In this document: piece by piece, positions 21,783 to 31,484 of the stretch
Numbering within the stretch: position 1 is the first letter of the stretch
Layout of the letters: each line of letters opens with the position of its first letter
From: Vandiemenella viatica
Taxonomy: Eukaryota > Arthropoda > Insecta > Orthoptera > Morabidae
NCBI GenBank assembly: GCA_031002005.1
Contig: JARYHS010006964.1
Coordinates: 992,001 to 1,056,000, forward strand
Direction of reading: 5' to 3'
DNA: 64,000 nt
Made by a program: the position numbers and the translations under genes
Notes under the pieces: model-generated
Seen by the model: the letters and a program-made list of their open reading frames with translations, nothing else
Told to the model about the DNA's origin: nothing
The model's database searches: none

Positions 21783-23150
21783 CAATTAGTATTGCTGCTA
21801 ACCAGAGGATTGGAAAACAGCGATAGTAGTACCGCTTCATTAAGGAGGGGTTACAAATAGGATTGAAAATTACAGGCTAATTAGTTTGACATCAGTGATA
21901 GGCAAACTGATGGAGAGATTGATATGAAATTATATCCAAAATGTCTGTGGGGAAAGAAACTGGTTTTCAGATCGACAACATGGCATTAGGCAAGGATATT
22001 AATGTGAATCTCAGCTGGTTGGCTATATGTAAGATATTTCAGAAGAATTGAACAATAGAAGCCAGGTTGATAGTGTTTCACTAGATCTTCCTAAGGCATT
22101 TGACTGAGTGAGCCATTGAATGGTTTTAATTAAAGTCTATTGGATTGGATGAAAAATTTACTTGATGGGTAGAAGAATTCTTAAAAGGCAGATAGCAAAG
22201 TGTTTGAGTAGAAAGTACACTGAGGTGGAAGGGAGTGCAACAGGGTAGTATATTGGGACCATTGCTGTTAATTATTCCAATGAATGACAGTGTTCATGGG
22301 TTTCGGTCAGAATTCAGGTTTTTGCAGATGATATAATGATATTCAATAGGATGAAAACAGGTGAAGACTGTGAACAGCTGCAGGGTGACCTGGATAGGAT
22401 ATCTAAATGGGTAGGTCAGCATGAAATTAAGATAAATGCCAAGAAGAGTCAACTTATTAGATACACAGATAAAAACTAAAAGTTAATCATGATTATAGGG
22501 TGGGGTCAGAATTGTTTGTAGAAGGGTGATGCGAGGATGTACCAGAGAAGTTAGGGAATTGGGTTACAAAACTTTGATCAGACCAAAGGTTGAATATAAT
22601 GTTGTAATTTGGGTCCCACATTTTGGTCATCAAATGCAAGAGTTGGGTGGTGTGCAAAGATGAACAGCTAGATCTGCTTGTGCAAATTATGGCAGGACCC
22701 AGTCAGTGACTGATATGTTAAAGGAGCTGTATTGGGAGTCATTGGAGAAAAGGAGCAAGTTGAAGAGAGTGCTGGGGGAATGTACAGGGCATATGTTGGT
22801 GTGGGGCTTGGAGAGATATTGGTCAAAGAATTGGGAATTTTGCATGGAAGAAGAAAGGCGACATTGATCACGAGCTGGCTCTCGGTTTCATGCATAAGGG
22901 ATTGGAAAAATTTTCTTTTGTTGGTAAGGATGTCAGGGATTGGAACAAATTATAAAGTGAAGAATAATTTACTAAAAACGCTTGATGAATTTAAATATCA
23001 AATTTGTAAATCGGAAAAGAGAATGGGTGACGAATTTTACACTGCAACGACAAAAGAAATTTTTTAAAAATTATGTAAAATGTGGTAATTAAATGACATG
23101 GGGAATTGCCACTGGAGCGTTAGCTCCATCGCAATTAAATGATTAATAAT
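21783..23150 (+). mobile_element. CR1-type LINE, 3' half after the nested insertion
   Basis: Continues the element broken at 16674. Decayed RT text includes NYRLISLTSVIGKLMERL, SLDLPKAFD, LGPLLLI and YKTLIRPKVEY; the catalytic region near 22320 is frameshifted. The C-terminus reads QSVTDMLKELYWESLE, and the element closes with CACTGGAGCGTTAGCTCCATCGCAATTAAAT-type sequence and an AATAAT run at 23135-23170. Many stops; not functional. Confidence 0.75.
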
Positions 23151-23162
23151 AATAAATAATAA

Positions 23163-23605
23163 TAATAATAGCAATGGTCCCAATACGCTACCCTGTGGCA
23201 CTCTCATTTTTAATTCAACTTATTTTGAATCTGTATTTCTTACACCAACGTTTTGTTTCTATCTTTTAACAATTCTTCTACCAGCAAATCACTGTCACAT
23301 CCATTGGATTGGTTTTTACGTTATTTATTACCATTATATGGCTAACTCTATCAAAACCTTTGAAAGATATAGTACTACACTATCAATTTGGCCTCAATTG
23401 TCCATTTCGTCCGAAATATCTTGCATATATTCCACCAACTGAGATTCGCATAAATTTCCTTGCCTGAACCCATGTTGCCTACTTGAAAACCACTTTACAT
23501 TCCTCAAATATACTTCTGATGTGGTTGCATACCAGTCTCTCCATTAATTTACCTACCACTGATTTCAAACTGATTGGCGTGTAGTTTTCGAATCAGTTCT
23601 AAGGA
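23163..23605 (-). mobile_element. CR1-type LINE fragment, RT region
   Basis: Minus-strand match to 4345-4770 of the first copy: from just past the RT core (the plus-strand string GCAATGGTCCCAATACGCTACC) through the VPQGS area and QHGFRQG to the region preceding NYRPIS. Several indels and stops. It begins directly after the AATAAT tail of the previous element, so it may have inserted into that tail. Confidence 0.65.
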
Positions 23606-23775
23606 ATCTAAATTAAAATTTGTAAATCGGAAAAGTAAATAGGAGAGGAATTTAACATTCCAACTATAAAAGAAAATTTATATGTACATTAAGGGTAAGT
23701 AGATGACTAAGAAAATTGAAACTGGAGTATTAGTTAGCTGCATCACATTTAAATTATTTATGATAATAATAAGAA
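23606..23775 (+). mobile_element. 3' end fragment of the CR1-type LINE family
   Basis: Short plus-strand piece resembling the end of the element at 22985-23170: AAATTTGTAAATCGGAAAAG, GGAGAGGAATTTAACATTCC and GAAAATTGAAACTGGAG, ending ATTTAAATTATTTATGATAATAATAA. It holds the last few codons and the 3' UTR only. Confidence 0.55.
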
Positions 23776-24772
23776 CTATCCCAAAAATTGAACGAGTTCC
23801 AAATGTGGCTGCACTCAGTCGCTTTAGTAAATTGCTAACATATAATCTCAGTTTAAATTATATCCAAAACTAAAGCTACAAATTTTATACTAACATATAA
23901 AAATTTTCGTTTATAAGAACTATTTGCAGCTCATTCGCCATTAGTTTCTTGCTGGTGTGATCCTGATTTTTTTTAGTCGTGTCTGTAAAATTTTGGGATA
24001 GAAGGGAAAAAAAATAGAGAATAATTACTCATTATATTGAGTAACGTAATTTCGTACAGTAAACCAAGAGTGGAGTGTTCGCCTTTCGGCGGGCAGTATC
24101 TTTGCGTTTGTACTGTTTGTCATCATGTCATCAGCTGATTCGTGGCTTAAGGCAAGTGTTTGCTGTAGTATAGTAATATCGCGTTGGAATCACGAGTGAC
24201 GGAAGTAGTGTGGAAACAGTAACTGCGGAATACATCAATCAGGAGGTATACAATACAATACAATTAAGGGTCTACTGGAGATCGCGATTCCGCTACAACA
24301 ACATTCAATAATATCTTTGGAATACTGATGTAGTCAGTCGCAAGACGTTTCATTTTCAAGCATTAATTCCGTTGTAATACAGCCTGGACCATTATTTTCA
24401 AGCAGATGTTAGGTTAAAATACAGCCTGGACCAGCATGAAACCGTTAAATGTACTTCGGATAGAACTTCTATTGGAGTCTTGCGTTTGACCACTGCAGTA
24501 TTATGATGACAATCGCGATCTCCAGTAATCCCAATTCTTCAAAAGTACATTTACAAGTATCAATTCGTAAAACATGAGAAGTTTAAATGAATAGTGAACA
24601 ACATACACAGATTAATTAGAAAAATGCGCTCAGGACTGCATATCAATGACATAAATAACAATAAACTTTTCCCAGTAATGGCGAAGCGATAGTATCGTAT
24701 ATGTTGTGGGTCTGCAATCAGCAATGTATCAGCTGTACGACTCGACAAATACACAAAAAGTAACAAACCCAC
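23776..24772. other. Non-coding stretch with a possible small inverted-repeat element
   Basis: No gene seen. CTACTGGAGATCGCGATT (24272-24289) and its inverse AATCGCGATCTCCAGTA (24511-24527) bound about 256 bp that also hold two CAGCCTGGACC motifs (24380 and 24427). This could be a MITE, but no convincing target duplication is present. On the minus strand the area is the presumed first intron of exon C. Confidence 0.35.
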
Positions 24773-24826
24773 CTCCTCCTTAATATACACGGCGTTTAAC
24801 GGCTCAATAAGACCTCCACTTGCCAT
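24773..24826 (-). CDS. Candidate first coding exon, paralogue C (ends NAVYIKEE)
   Basis: Minus-strand ATG at 24826 opens 18 codons, MASGGLIEPLNAVYIKEE, followed by the donor GTGGGT (24767-24772). It is longer than A and B by six codons at the start, but the EP-NAV-IKEE part aligns with both, and the exon is again a multiple of three. The intron start GTGGGTTTGTTACTTTTTGTG and the later GAGTCGTACAGCTGAT match paralogue B. IKEE fits the SUMO consensus (hydrophobic-K-x-E). Function unknown; an N-terminal exon of a zinc-finger or similar regulatory protein is a reasonable guess. Confidence 0.45.
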
Positions 24827-25194
24827 GTTGCGAACGTAAACAGCAAACGTCTGACACACAAAGGGTATTGATTAGTTTTTCTACAAAGATACTGTGTTTT
24901 CCATGCTACAAATCGCACTCCCAGTTTCTATTCAGATAATCACTGTTTCTAAAGTTTTAAATTGTTAACTGCAGTTCCCTTGTTCCATCCAAACAATCAA
25001 AGTTTTCAGATAAACTAATAATTTAGTTTTTTTGTTATAAGTCGGCCTTAAGATGTCTGAAAAGCAACTGCGTTTCGAAAATTCAAAATGCACGTCATTT
25101 CTGGTTATTTTTTTCTGTTCCCACATTCATGAAAAATGAAAAGAATGTATAAAATATAATTATTATTATTAATTACAATGGAGCCTATGATCAG

Positions 25195-26000
25195 ATGGTA
25201 ATATCGCTACCTATTAATGTATTTTAGTATCAAACCATCCCTCAATGAACATTCGGATCACGATGCCCAGTTATTAACCATCAACACTTCAATAGGAACT
25301 AGCTCTAAGAATAATGTTTTTAAACTTCAGCGTGTAATAAATGACGAGTGAGTTATTTGTTTTAGAAAGTGCCTCAATACCCCAAACTGGCAACATGTTT
25401 ACAGTGCAAAGTATGGATGAAAATACATTTTTAGTAGCATGGTATTAAATTAATTTTAAAGTTGCCTCCCCTTGAAAAAGTGCTGTGCTCTTAGAAAAGA
25501 AAAAAACCTTGGATAACTATTCAGCATTAGAACATCATGCATTTATAAAAGTAAGTTATATATTGCCTTTAGGAACAGTCAGAATGCTAATGTTAAAACA
25601 CAGTTTCAAACAGTACTGCAAAATACTGAAAAAGGTTATCAAAGAATTTAAAAGTATGTACTACCTGTTATTCATGATTCTGAAAATAAAATTAATACAA
25701 TATGGGAAATTGTAAAAAAGGAAATAGGAAAAAGTAATTAAACAAGTAATGATATTTTTATCAAAGAAAATTCAGTAGAATCTAATTTTTCAATTGCTGG
25801 TATAATTAATATTTTTTTTATCTGTTTCTGATATATTGACTGCTAATAGTTCAGTGACACACAGTATGGAATTTTGTCAGAACAGGTTTCCAAGAAAAGA
25901 TTTTACTCCTATAAATTTAGTTACTCCAGGAGAAATAAGGAAAAGTTATCGGCTCCCTTAAGAGCAAATACTCAAGTGGTTATGATGGGATTTCCAGCTA
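25195..26000 (+). mobile_element. LINE fragment of a third family (nuclease end to RT start)
   Basis: In shifting plus-strand frames one reads SDHDAQLLTI (the end of an APE-type nuclease), then YCKILKKVIKEFKSMYY, NTIWEIVKKEIGKSN, IKENSVESNFSIAG, and SKYSSGYDGIS, which is the usual text just before the RT palm in Jockey-group LINEs. The nuclease and RT cores are missing at either side, so it is an internal remnant, truncated at both ends. The longest open piece is 25485-25715. Confidence 0.6.
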
Positions 26001-27054
26001 TGGGCGCCGGGAAGGGGTTGCAAGAGGAGGGGACACTAGCACCCCGTTGCCATGAAAGAAAATACACTGAAAAATATTAAGAAATAAGCATTTTGTTATT
26101 AGATTCTCCGTTAGAATAATAACTTAAGACATCTAGGTCGTTGTCGATATTTGGCCAACACTTTATCTATTAAATCAGTGTCCACTTATGTACTAGCAAA
26201 TGACCGTTAATTGCTACGTATAGTCTCTGGAACAGTGAGGCCACCATGGAGGAAGGAAATACGAGGTACGGCTAGAAAAAAACGGGACTGGTTTTCTGTG
26301 AGATAAACCGTGCGAGCCTCAAGGTCAAACGCCATATTGCCGAGTCACCTGACATCCCCCATTCACATTCCTGCCAGGTGGACGAGCTTACCTTGCTCAG
26401 TCGAGTCTCAGCCTTCGTTCATGTTGGACCGTGTGTATGCCGCTCGTCGGAAAAATGGTAGGCGTCTTAATTGAGCAACGTGTCAACGTGAAATTTTTAG
26501 TGAAGCTGGGTAAATCCGCAACAGAGATTTATTCTCTCTTACAACAAGTGTATAGGGAAAAATGTATGTCACGTACACTTGTTTTTGAATGGTGTAAGCG
26601 TTTCAAAGAAGGGAGAGAAGAGACTGAAGATGATTCGCGCCCAGGACGGCCTTCAACCTCGAAGACGGATGAAAACATCGAGAAAATAGGCAAAGTAATC
26701 CGTCAAGATCGCCGATTGAGTATCCGTGCAGTTGCCGAGATTGTGGGAATTGACAAAGAATCTGTTCGGCAAATATTACATGAAAATTTTAATATGAGAA
26801 AAGTGTGTTCCAAAATGGTGCCAAGAATCCTCACGCCGGAACAAAAGGTGTTACGGATGGGAATCTGTTCTGACATGTGGAAAAACATTAGGGAGGATCC
26901 TGAACTGTTGGAAAGAGTTATTACGTGTGACGAATCATGTTTTTTTACCTATAACCCAGAAACTAAGCGACAATCAATGCACTGGAAGAGTCCGAATTCA
27001 CCACGAAAGAAGAAAGCTCGAATGTCCAAATCAAAATTCAAGACCATGATGATT

Positions 27055-27305
27055 CAATAAAAGTTTCTCGGGAGTCCAGCCGGATGGTGTCATAAAACGA
27101 CGACGTTTCGACAACCTGCTCGGTTATCTTCATCAGGTCTATTCTTGATATATCTTCTCAAAATTGAGAAGAAATATCAAGAATAGACCTGATGAAGATA
27201 ACCGAGCAGGTTGCCCCGAAACGTCGTCGTTTTATGACACCATCCGGCTGGACTCCCGAGAAACTTTTATTGAATCAATACGCCGGGAAAGTCTCCATTT
27301 ACATG
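27055..27305. mobile_element. 251 bp hairpin (foldback) insertion in the mariner
   Basis: Arms of about 100 bp (27053-27151 and 27174-27275) are near-perfect inverse copies around a small TTCTCAAAATTGAGAA centre, followed by a 30 bp unpaired tail. An 11 bp direct repeat, CCATGATGATT, flanks it (27044-27054 and 27306-27316). The right haplotype has the site once and unoccupied (33298-33308, one difference). The arms carry CTGATGAAG...GAAACGTCGTC, a signature also seen in diverged form in the Penelope-like element at 54.6 kb, so an inverted dimer of a Penelope-like end is a plausible origin. Confidence 0.75.
27096..27145 (-). ncRNA. Hammerhead-ribozyme-like motif in the hairpin arm
   Basis: On the minus strand: CTGATGA (27136-27130), an extra A, then a 7 bp stem GATAACC/GGTTGTC with loop GAGCA, then GAAAC and GTCGTC. 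This places a CUGAUGA box, stem II, GAAA box, a two-base-pair stem III and a GUC cleavage triplet in type-I hammerhead order, and the next bases can pair with those before CUGAUGA for about 4 bp. The right arm has the same order on the plus strand (CTGATGA 27189-27195, GAAA 27218-27221) with a weaker stem II. The unpaired A after CUGAUGA is not canonical and may abolish activity. Confidence 0.3.
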
Positions 27306-28004
27306 CCATGATGATTGTTTTTTTTTTTTTTTTGACATCCATGGAATTCTGCATGTAAATTGGGTTCCTGAAGGTCAAACCATGAATAAAGAATACTACC
27401 TTGGGGTTTTGGCCACCCTCCGTGAGCGAGTGCGAAGAAAGCGACCAGAGTTGTGGAAGAACAAGTCGTGGATTCTTCATCAGGACAACGCCCCAGCCCA
27501 CACTGCACTGGTGGTTAAGACATTTTTGGCCAAGCATGGGATCCCTGTGTTGGATCATCCACCCTACTCACCAGACCTAGCTCCATGTGATTTTTTTATG
27601 TTCCCAAAAGTGAAGGAAGTGTTGAAGGGGACCAGATTCGAGACTGTGGAAGCTGTGAAGCAAAAAGCGACGGAGACTATGAACATGATAACAGAAAGTT
27701 ACTTCAAACACTGTTTTGAACAATGGAAAATTCAAATGGAAAAGTGTAGGGATAGTGGAGGGGAGTATATTGAAGGTGATAAGGTAAAAGTTGTAAAGGA
27801 AACAAAATAAAAAGAGTTACACTAAAAATCCCGTTTTTTTCTAGACTCACCTCGTATATGTAGACGACGCAAGAAACCTTCACCACGCATTGAAGTTCAA
27901 ACGGGCAGAGGAGGAGGGGGAGCTAGGCCGAACCCATACATACACGGGGTATATGTACAAAAACCTCAAGGGGACTCTAGGATAAACTTAACGCCGCAAT
28001 CTAG

Positions 28005-28400
28005 TGATGGATTATAATGTAACTCGAAGAGACAAATAAAAAATAAAAATTACTATTTTTTGATATCATGCTTAGTTTTCGAGATATTCTGTCTCAAACG
28101 TGAAATGTTTTTGGTTTGAAAATCAGAAGAAAAAATTGGTTAAAGTCAAATTAGATGACGGATTCTTATTTAAAAAGACGAGACAAATAAAATTTAAAGA
28201 ATAAAAATGTTCCATATCTGGCCTAGTTCTCGAGATATATTGTATCAAAAGTGAGGTGTCTTGAGTTGAAATGCAGAAGAAAAATTTCGCAAAAGTCAAA
28301 TTTAATGATCGATTCTTATGTAACACGACGAGACAAATCGAAAATAAAGAATGAAATTTTTCGATATCTTTACTAGTTTTCGGGAAATACTGCGATTGTG
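28005..28400. repeat. Three ~133 bp subrepeats inside the P-like element
   Basis: A unit with the order GAGACAAAT-AAAATAAAGAAT, then GATATC-TAGTTTTCGAGATAT, then TTGAAATNCAGAAGAAAAA occurs three times. Matching inverse copies lie at about 30225-30600 in the opposite element. They have no coding role; subterminal repeats that bind transposase are one possibility. Confidence 0.55.
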
Positions 28401-28408
28401 TTGATATG

Positions 28409-28533
28409 AATTCTTTTTTCCCTCGTACCATTAGGGATTGGAATGCACAGCAAAGAGATTAGCTTTGGTGCTGAGCCCCCTCTGCCACCCACAATTTTGT
28501 GAATCGCAGAGTATATATGCAGATGTAGATGTA
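28409..28533 (+). mobile_element. LINE 3'-tail insertion (family of 16675-21779)
   Basis: A 125 bp insertion holding the last codons of the LINE (FFPRTIRDWNA), the 3' UTR with CCCTCTGCCACCCACAATTT and the ATGTAGATGTAG tail. It is flanked by GATATG on both sides, and the opposite P-like element (29586-30781) lacks it, giving an empty site for comparison. Confidence 0.75.
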
Positions 28534-29297
28534 GATATGCGGCCTGGACTAAAACTCAATTCTGCCAAAGCCACAATGAATTACATGGGGGACATGCAGA
28601 ATTGATATTTCAGTTTTTTTACTACCACTTGTGGTTAGGTTGAAATGCGGCCTAGACCAAAATAAAAATAGTCATCTTGTTACCACACAACGTAAGCTTA
28701 ATTGGGAATAGCTGGAATGGAAGTAGTTTCCATCGCGATACACGTTTTGTCACTAACTTGGTTCTCATGAAATTACTAACAGTAATAGAAAAATTCTTTG
28801 TCCCTTATGGAACAACAAAACTATTCTGGAACGGACTGCATTTAGACCTAACCACAATCTCCATTAAATTGCCGCTACAGAATCAAACTATGTAGACATA
28901 CCCACACACGCGTATTTGAATCGCAAACTGTGTTAGCGGTAACAACATCGTTTGCTTCATCAAGATTCCTAGATTGCATAGCATAATTTAACACATCTAA
29001 TTTCATCATACACTGTCCGTATAAACTGCAACGGGATGAAAGAAAACGCTATACTAAACTCACTGAATCACGATGTAAAACACACCCCTTTAAATCTCAT
29101 TTTCAACACTTGTTAAAAAGAAATGCTAGTCTATTATGTGCAAAATAGCAAGGTATGCTCATTTTCTACACTACACCAACATAAATTTGAGAACAAAGTC
29201 ATCCCATTGAGTGCTATGACTAAATACTTATAGACAGGCACCGAAGTTTGCAATTCATACCGCCCACTTCAACAACGATAATTAGAATTCAACTTAC

Positions 29298-29368
29298 TTA
29301 TGAAATGATATTCCAGGTTCTTTCCTCTCTTGCCTATTTGTGCAACCGTATGGAACACAACATGGCAT
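29298..29368 (-). CDS. THAP zinc-finger first exon of the P-like element
   Basis: A minus-strand ATG at 29368 starts MPCCVPYGCTNRQ, continues ERKEPGISFH, and runs into a perfect donor GTAAGT (29292-29297). This is the N-terminal signature of the THAP domain: the first two zinc ligands as CxxxxC and the conserved PGISFHK before an intron. THAP domains bind DNA through a C2CH zinc finger and open the transposase of P elements as well as host THAP genes. The remaining Cys and His would be on a later exon, which I cannot find, so the protein is not complete here. The opposite P-like unit lacks this part. Confidence 0.7.
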
Positions 29369-29585
29369 TATAAAACACTCATACACACTACAAAATGAAA
29401 TAATTACAGCATCTAACACAATGTTAACATCGCATTGGTTGGGGTTCGCAATATCGCCGCTGCCGCCACTGCGCATGCGCGAGAGTTTAGAGCCTGCTTC
29501 ACAGATTTAACGTCACTTCTCCTCCATATATTTCCTTCCTCCATGGAGGCCAATTTTGATTGCCTCGCACACCGCTGGGTAAAAC

Positions 29586-30781
29586 CATGGAGGAAGGAAA
29601 TATATGGAGGAGAAATGACGTTAAATCTGTGACGCTGCCTCTAAACTCTCGGCTGATAATGCGCATGTGCGGTGGCGGCAGCGGCCATATTGCAAATCTA
29701 TACAAATGCAAAGTTCACATTGTGTTTGATGCTGTGATTATTTCATTTTCTAATGTGTCTAAGTATTTTATAATGCTATCTTGTACCATCTAAGAATCTT
29801 GATGCAGCAAACGATGTTGTTACCCCAAATGCAGTTTGCGATTCAAAAACGAGTGCTTGGATGTGTCTACATATTTTGATTCTGTAGCGGCAATTTAGTG
29901 GTGATTGAGGTTAGGTCTACTTGCAGTCTGTACCAGAATGGTTTTGTTGTTGCATATATAAGGAACAAAGAATTTTTCTATTATTGTTAGTAATTTCATG
30001 GGAACCATGTTAGTGACAAAACGTGTATCGCGAAGTAAACTCCTTCTAGCTATTCCCAATTAAGCTTACGATATATGGTAACAAGATAACTATTTTTATT
30101 CTGGTCTAGGCCGCATTTCAACCTAACCACAAGTGGTTGTAATAAAACTGAAATATCCATTCTGCATGGCTTTGGCAGAATTAATTTTTGGTCCAGGCCG
30201 CATATCAACCCAACCCCTTCAATTTGGAGACAGTATATCCCGAAAACTAAGCAAGATATTAAAAATTTTTATTCTTTATTTTCGATTTGTCTCGTTGTGT
30301 TACATAAGAAACGATTATCAAATTTGACTTTTGCGAAATCTTTCTTATGCATTTCAACTCAAGATACCTCACTTTTGATACAGTGTATCTCGAGAACTAG
30401 GCGAGATATCTAAAATTTTTATTGTTTATTTTTTATTTGTCTTGTCTTTTTAAATGACAATCCATCATCAAATATCACTTTGACCAATTTGTTCTTCTGA
30501 ATTTCAACCAAATACATTTCACATTTGAGACAGAATACTCAGAAACTATGCAGGATATCAAAAAAATTTATACATAATTTTTTATTTGTATCATCGAGTT
30601 ACATAATAATCCATCACCAGATTGCGGCGTTACGTTTATCCTAGAGTGCCCTTGAGGATTTTGTACATATACCCCGTGTCTGTATGGGTACGGCCCCCCA
30701 CTCCTCCTCCAGCCGCTGTCACTTCAATGCGTGGTGAAGGTCTCTTGCGTCGATCGTCTCCATATATTTCTTTCCTCCATG
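29586..30781 (+). mobile_element. P-like MITE, sister of the left unit, opposite orientation
   Basis: 1196 bp, inverted termini CATGGAGGAAGGAAATATA/inverse, and an exact 8 bp duplication GGTAAAAC (29578-29585 and 30782-30789). Its sequence is the inverse of the left unit over almost its whole length, minus about 370 bp containing the THAP exon, the mariner and the LINE tail. It is therefore an internally deleted, non-autonomous derivative that inserted next to the larger copy, leaving a 40 bp spacer. Confidence 0.7.
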
Positions 30782-30887
30782 GGTAAAACTGGGTGCATCG
30801 AGCAGTCAAATCTGCGTATTCAGTGAGGAATTCGTTTAACGCCGCTCACTCACTTCATCTGACTTGTACCTCTTGTACCAAGGACCT

Positions 30888-31110
30888 GCGTGGTGTCTGA
30901 AGGTTAACGCTTTGGTCTCGCATTCGGGGGGACGCCGGTTCGAATCCCCGTACAGGCATTCAGATTTGAGTTTTCCATGATTTGCCCAGATCACTCCAGG
31001 CGAATGGCGGAATGCCTCCTTCAAAAGGCCATGGCCGATTCCTTCCCGTTCCTTGTCCCCAGTATTTTTCCCGCCACTAATGACCTCGACTTGGACGAGC
31101 TTAAAACCAT

Positions 31111-31150
<40 letters not shown>
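30888..31150 (+). mobile_element. tRNA-derived SINE
   Basis: A tRNA-like head with an A-box-like TGGTGTCTGAAGG and a B box GGTTCGAATCC (30937-30947) is followed by a body with CACTCCAGGCGAATGGCGG, AAAGGCCATGGCCGATTCC and CTAATGACCTCG, ending in a run of about 36 A. This is the layout of an RNA polymerase III SINE. The same element occurs at 39547-39790 (allelic copy) and, inverted and truncated, at 59820-59956. It does not encode protein. Confidence 0.85.
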
Positions 31151-31153
<3 letters not shown>

Positions 31154-31484
31154 GACGTGGTAGGTTTTACAATAAAACATCCGTAAACATTATGTATATT
31201 TTCTGCCATTGATGAAAATAAGGATTTGTCCTATTTTCTTATATTTTCTGGGTGTAGCTGAAAAAAACTAAAATGATTTTTTGTGTGTAGAAAAAATCGC
31301 ATTCACAAAGAAGCAATGATGGGGTGTAAATATGGGATGAGGATAGATATTCTGAAGATTTCTTCTGTATTTGCAGAGGGTTGATTTGATTAGTAGGTCT
31401 GTCTTGTCACTATTTGAGGACCTTTAAAAATCAAGATTCAATTCTTCGCAAATATTTCGAGCTTTCTCAAAAATAACAGCGAAC

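Larger units (their letters stand above)
26431..27810 (+). pseudogene. mariner transposase, disrupted by a hairpin insertion
   Basis: The first frame (26431-27060) holds the paired HTH region (FLVKLGKSATEIYSLLQQ; GREETEDDSRPGRPSTS; RLSIRAVAEIVGIDKESV) and the first catalytic Asp in ITCDESCFF, where W is replaced by C. The last frame (27382-27810) holds HQDNAPAHTA and YSPDLAPCDFF, the second and third Asp in the D,D34D arrangement, ending GGEYIEGD. Between them a 251 bp hairpin element and an expanded T run cut the chain just after KSKFKTMM. The family is the one represented in the human SETMAR transposase domain. All three Asp survive, but no full protein can be made. Confidence 0.88.
26262..27854 (+). 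mobile_element. mariner element, haplotype 1 copy
   Basis: Flanked by the TA duplication (26260-26261 and 27855-27856) with inverted ends CGAGGT..GNCTAGAAAAAAACGGGA. It was inserted in the terminal repeat of the P-like element, splitting its ATATAT. Without the 251 bp hairpin and its 11 bp duplication it is about 1.33 kb, the normal mariner size. Confidence 0.9.
26245..29545 (-). mobile_element. P-superfamily-like element with THAP exon (left unit)
   Basis: Bounded by inverted termini starting CATGGAGGAAGGAAATATA (26245; inverse ending at 29545) and by 8 bp duplications GAGGCCAC (26237-26244) and GAGGCCAA (29546-29553), one mismatch apart. A first exon coding the start of a THAP zinc finger lies inside on the minus strand. 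P-element transposases begin with a THAP domain, their insertions make 8 bp duplications and Drosophila P termini start CATGATG, so P superfamily is the best fit. The terminus near 26260 was invaded by a mariner, and a LINE tail sits at 28409-28533. No catalytic domain is visible; the element is non-autonomous. Confidence 0.65.
26220..31484 (+). repeat. Left copy of gap-flanking duplication 2 (haplotype 1)
   Basis: This 5.26 kb segment runs up to the second N gap and matches 32485-40125 after it. Shared content in order: mariner, P-like element, LINE tail insertion, THAP exon, second P-like element, SINE, start of the DUF4371 pseudogene. Differences: this copy alone carries the 251 bp hairpin at 27055-27305 and lacks the hAT element. 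The breakpoints coincide with contig ends, so two haplotypes of one locus are the simplest reading. Confidence 0.85.

Noticed and set aside
27232..27558. Minus-strand frames opposite the mariner (also 33286-33546)
   Set aside because: They are antisense to the transposase coding region and have no independent support.
30888..30960. A tRNA gene (A- and B-box-like sequences)
   Set aside because: No cloverleaf with a plausible anticodon arm could be drawn, and the unit continues into a SINE body and A tail; the copy at 39547 agrees.
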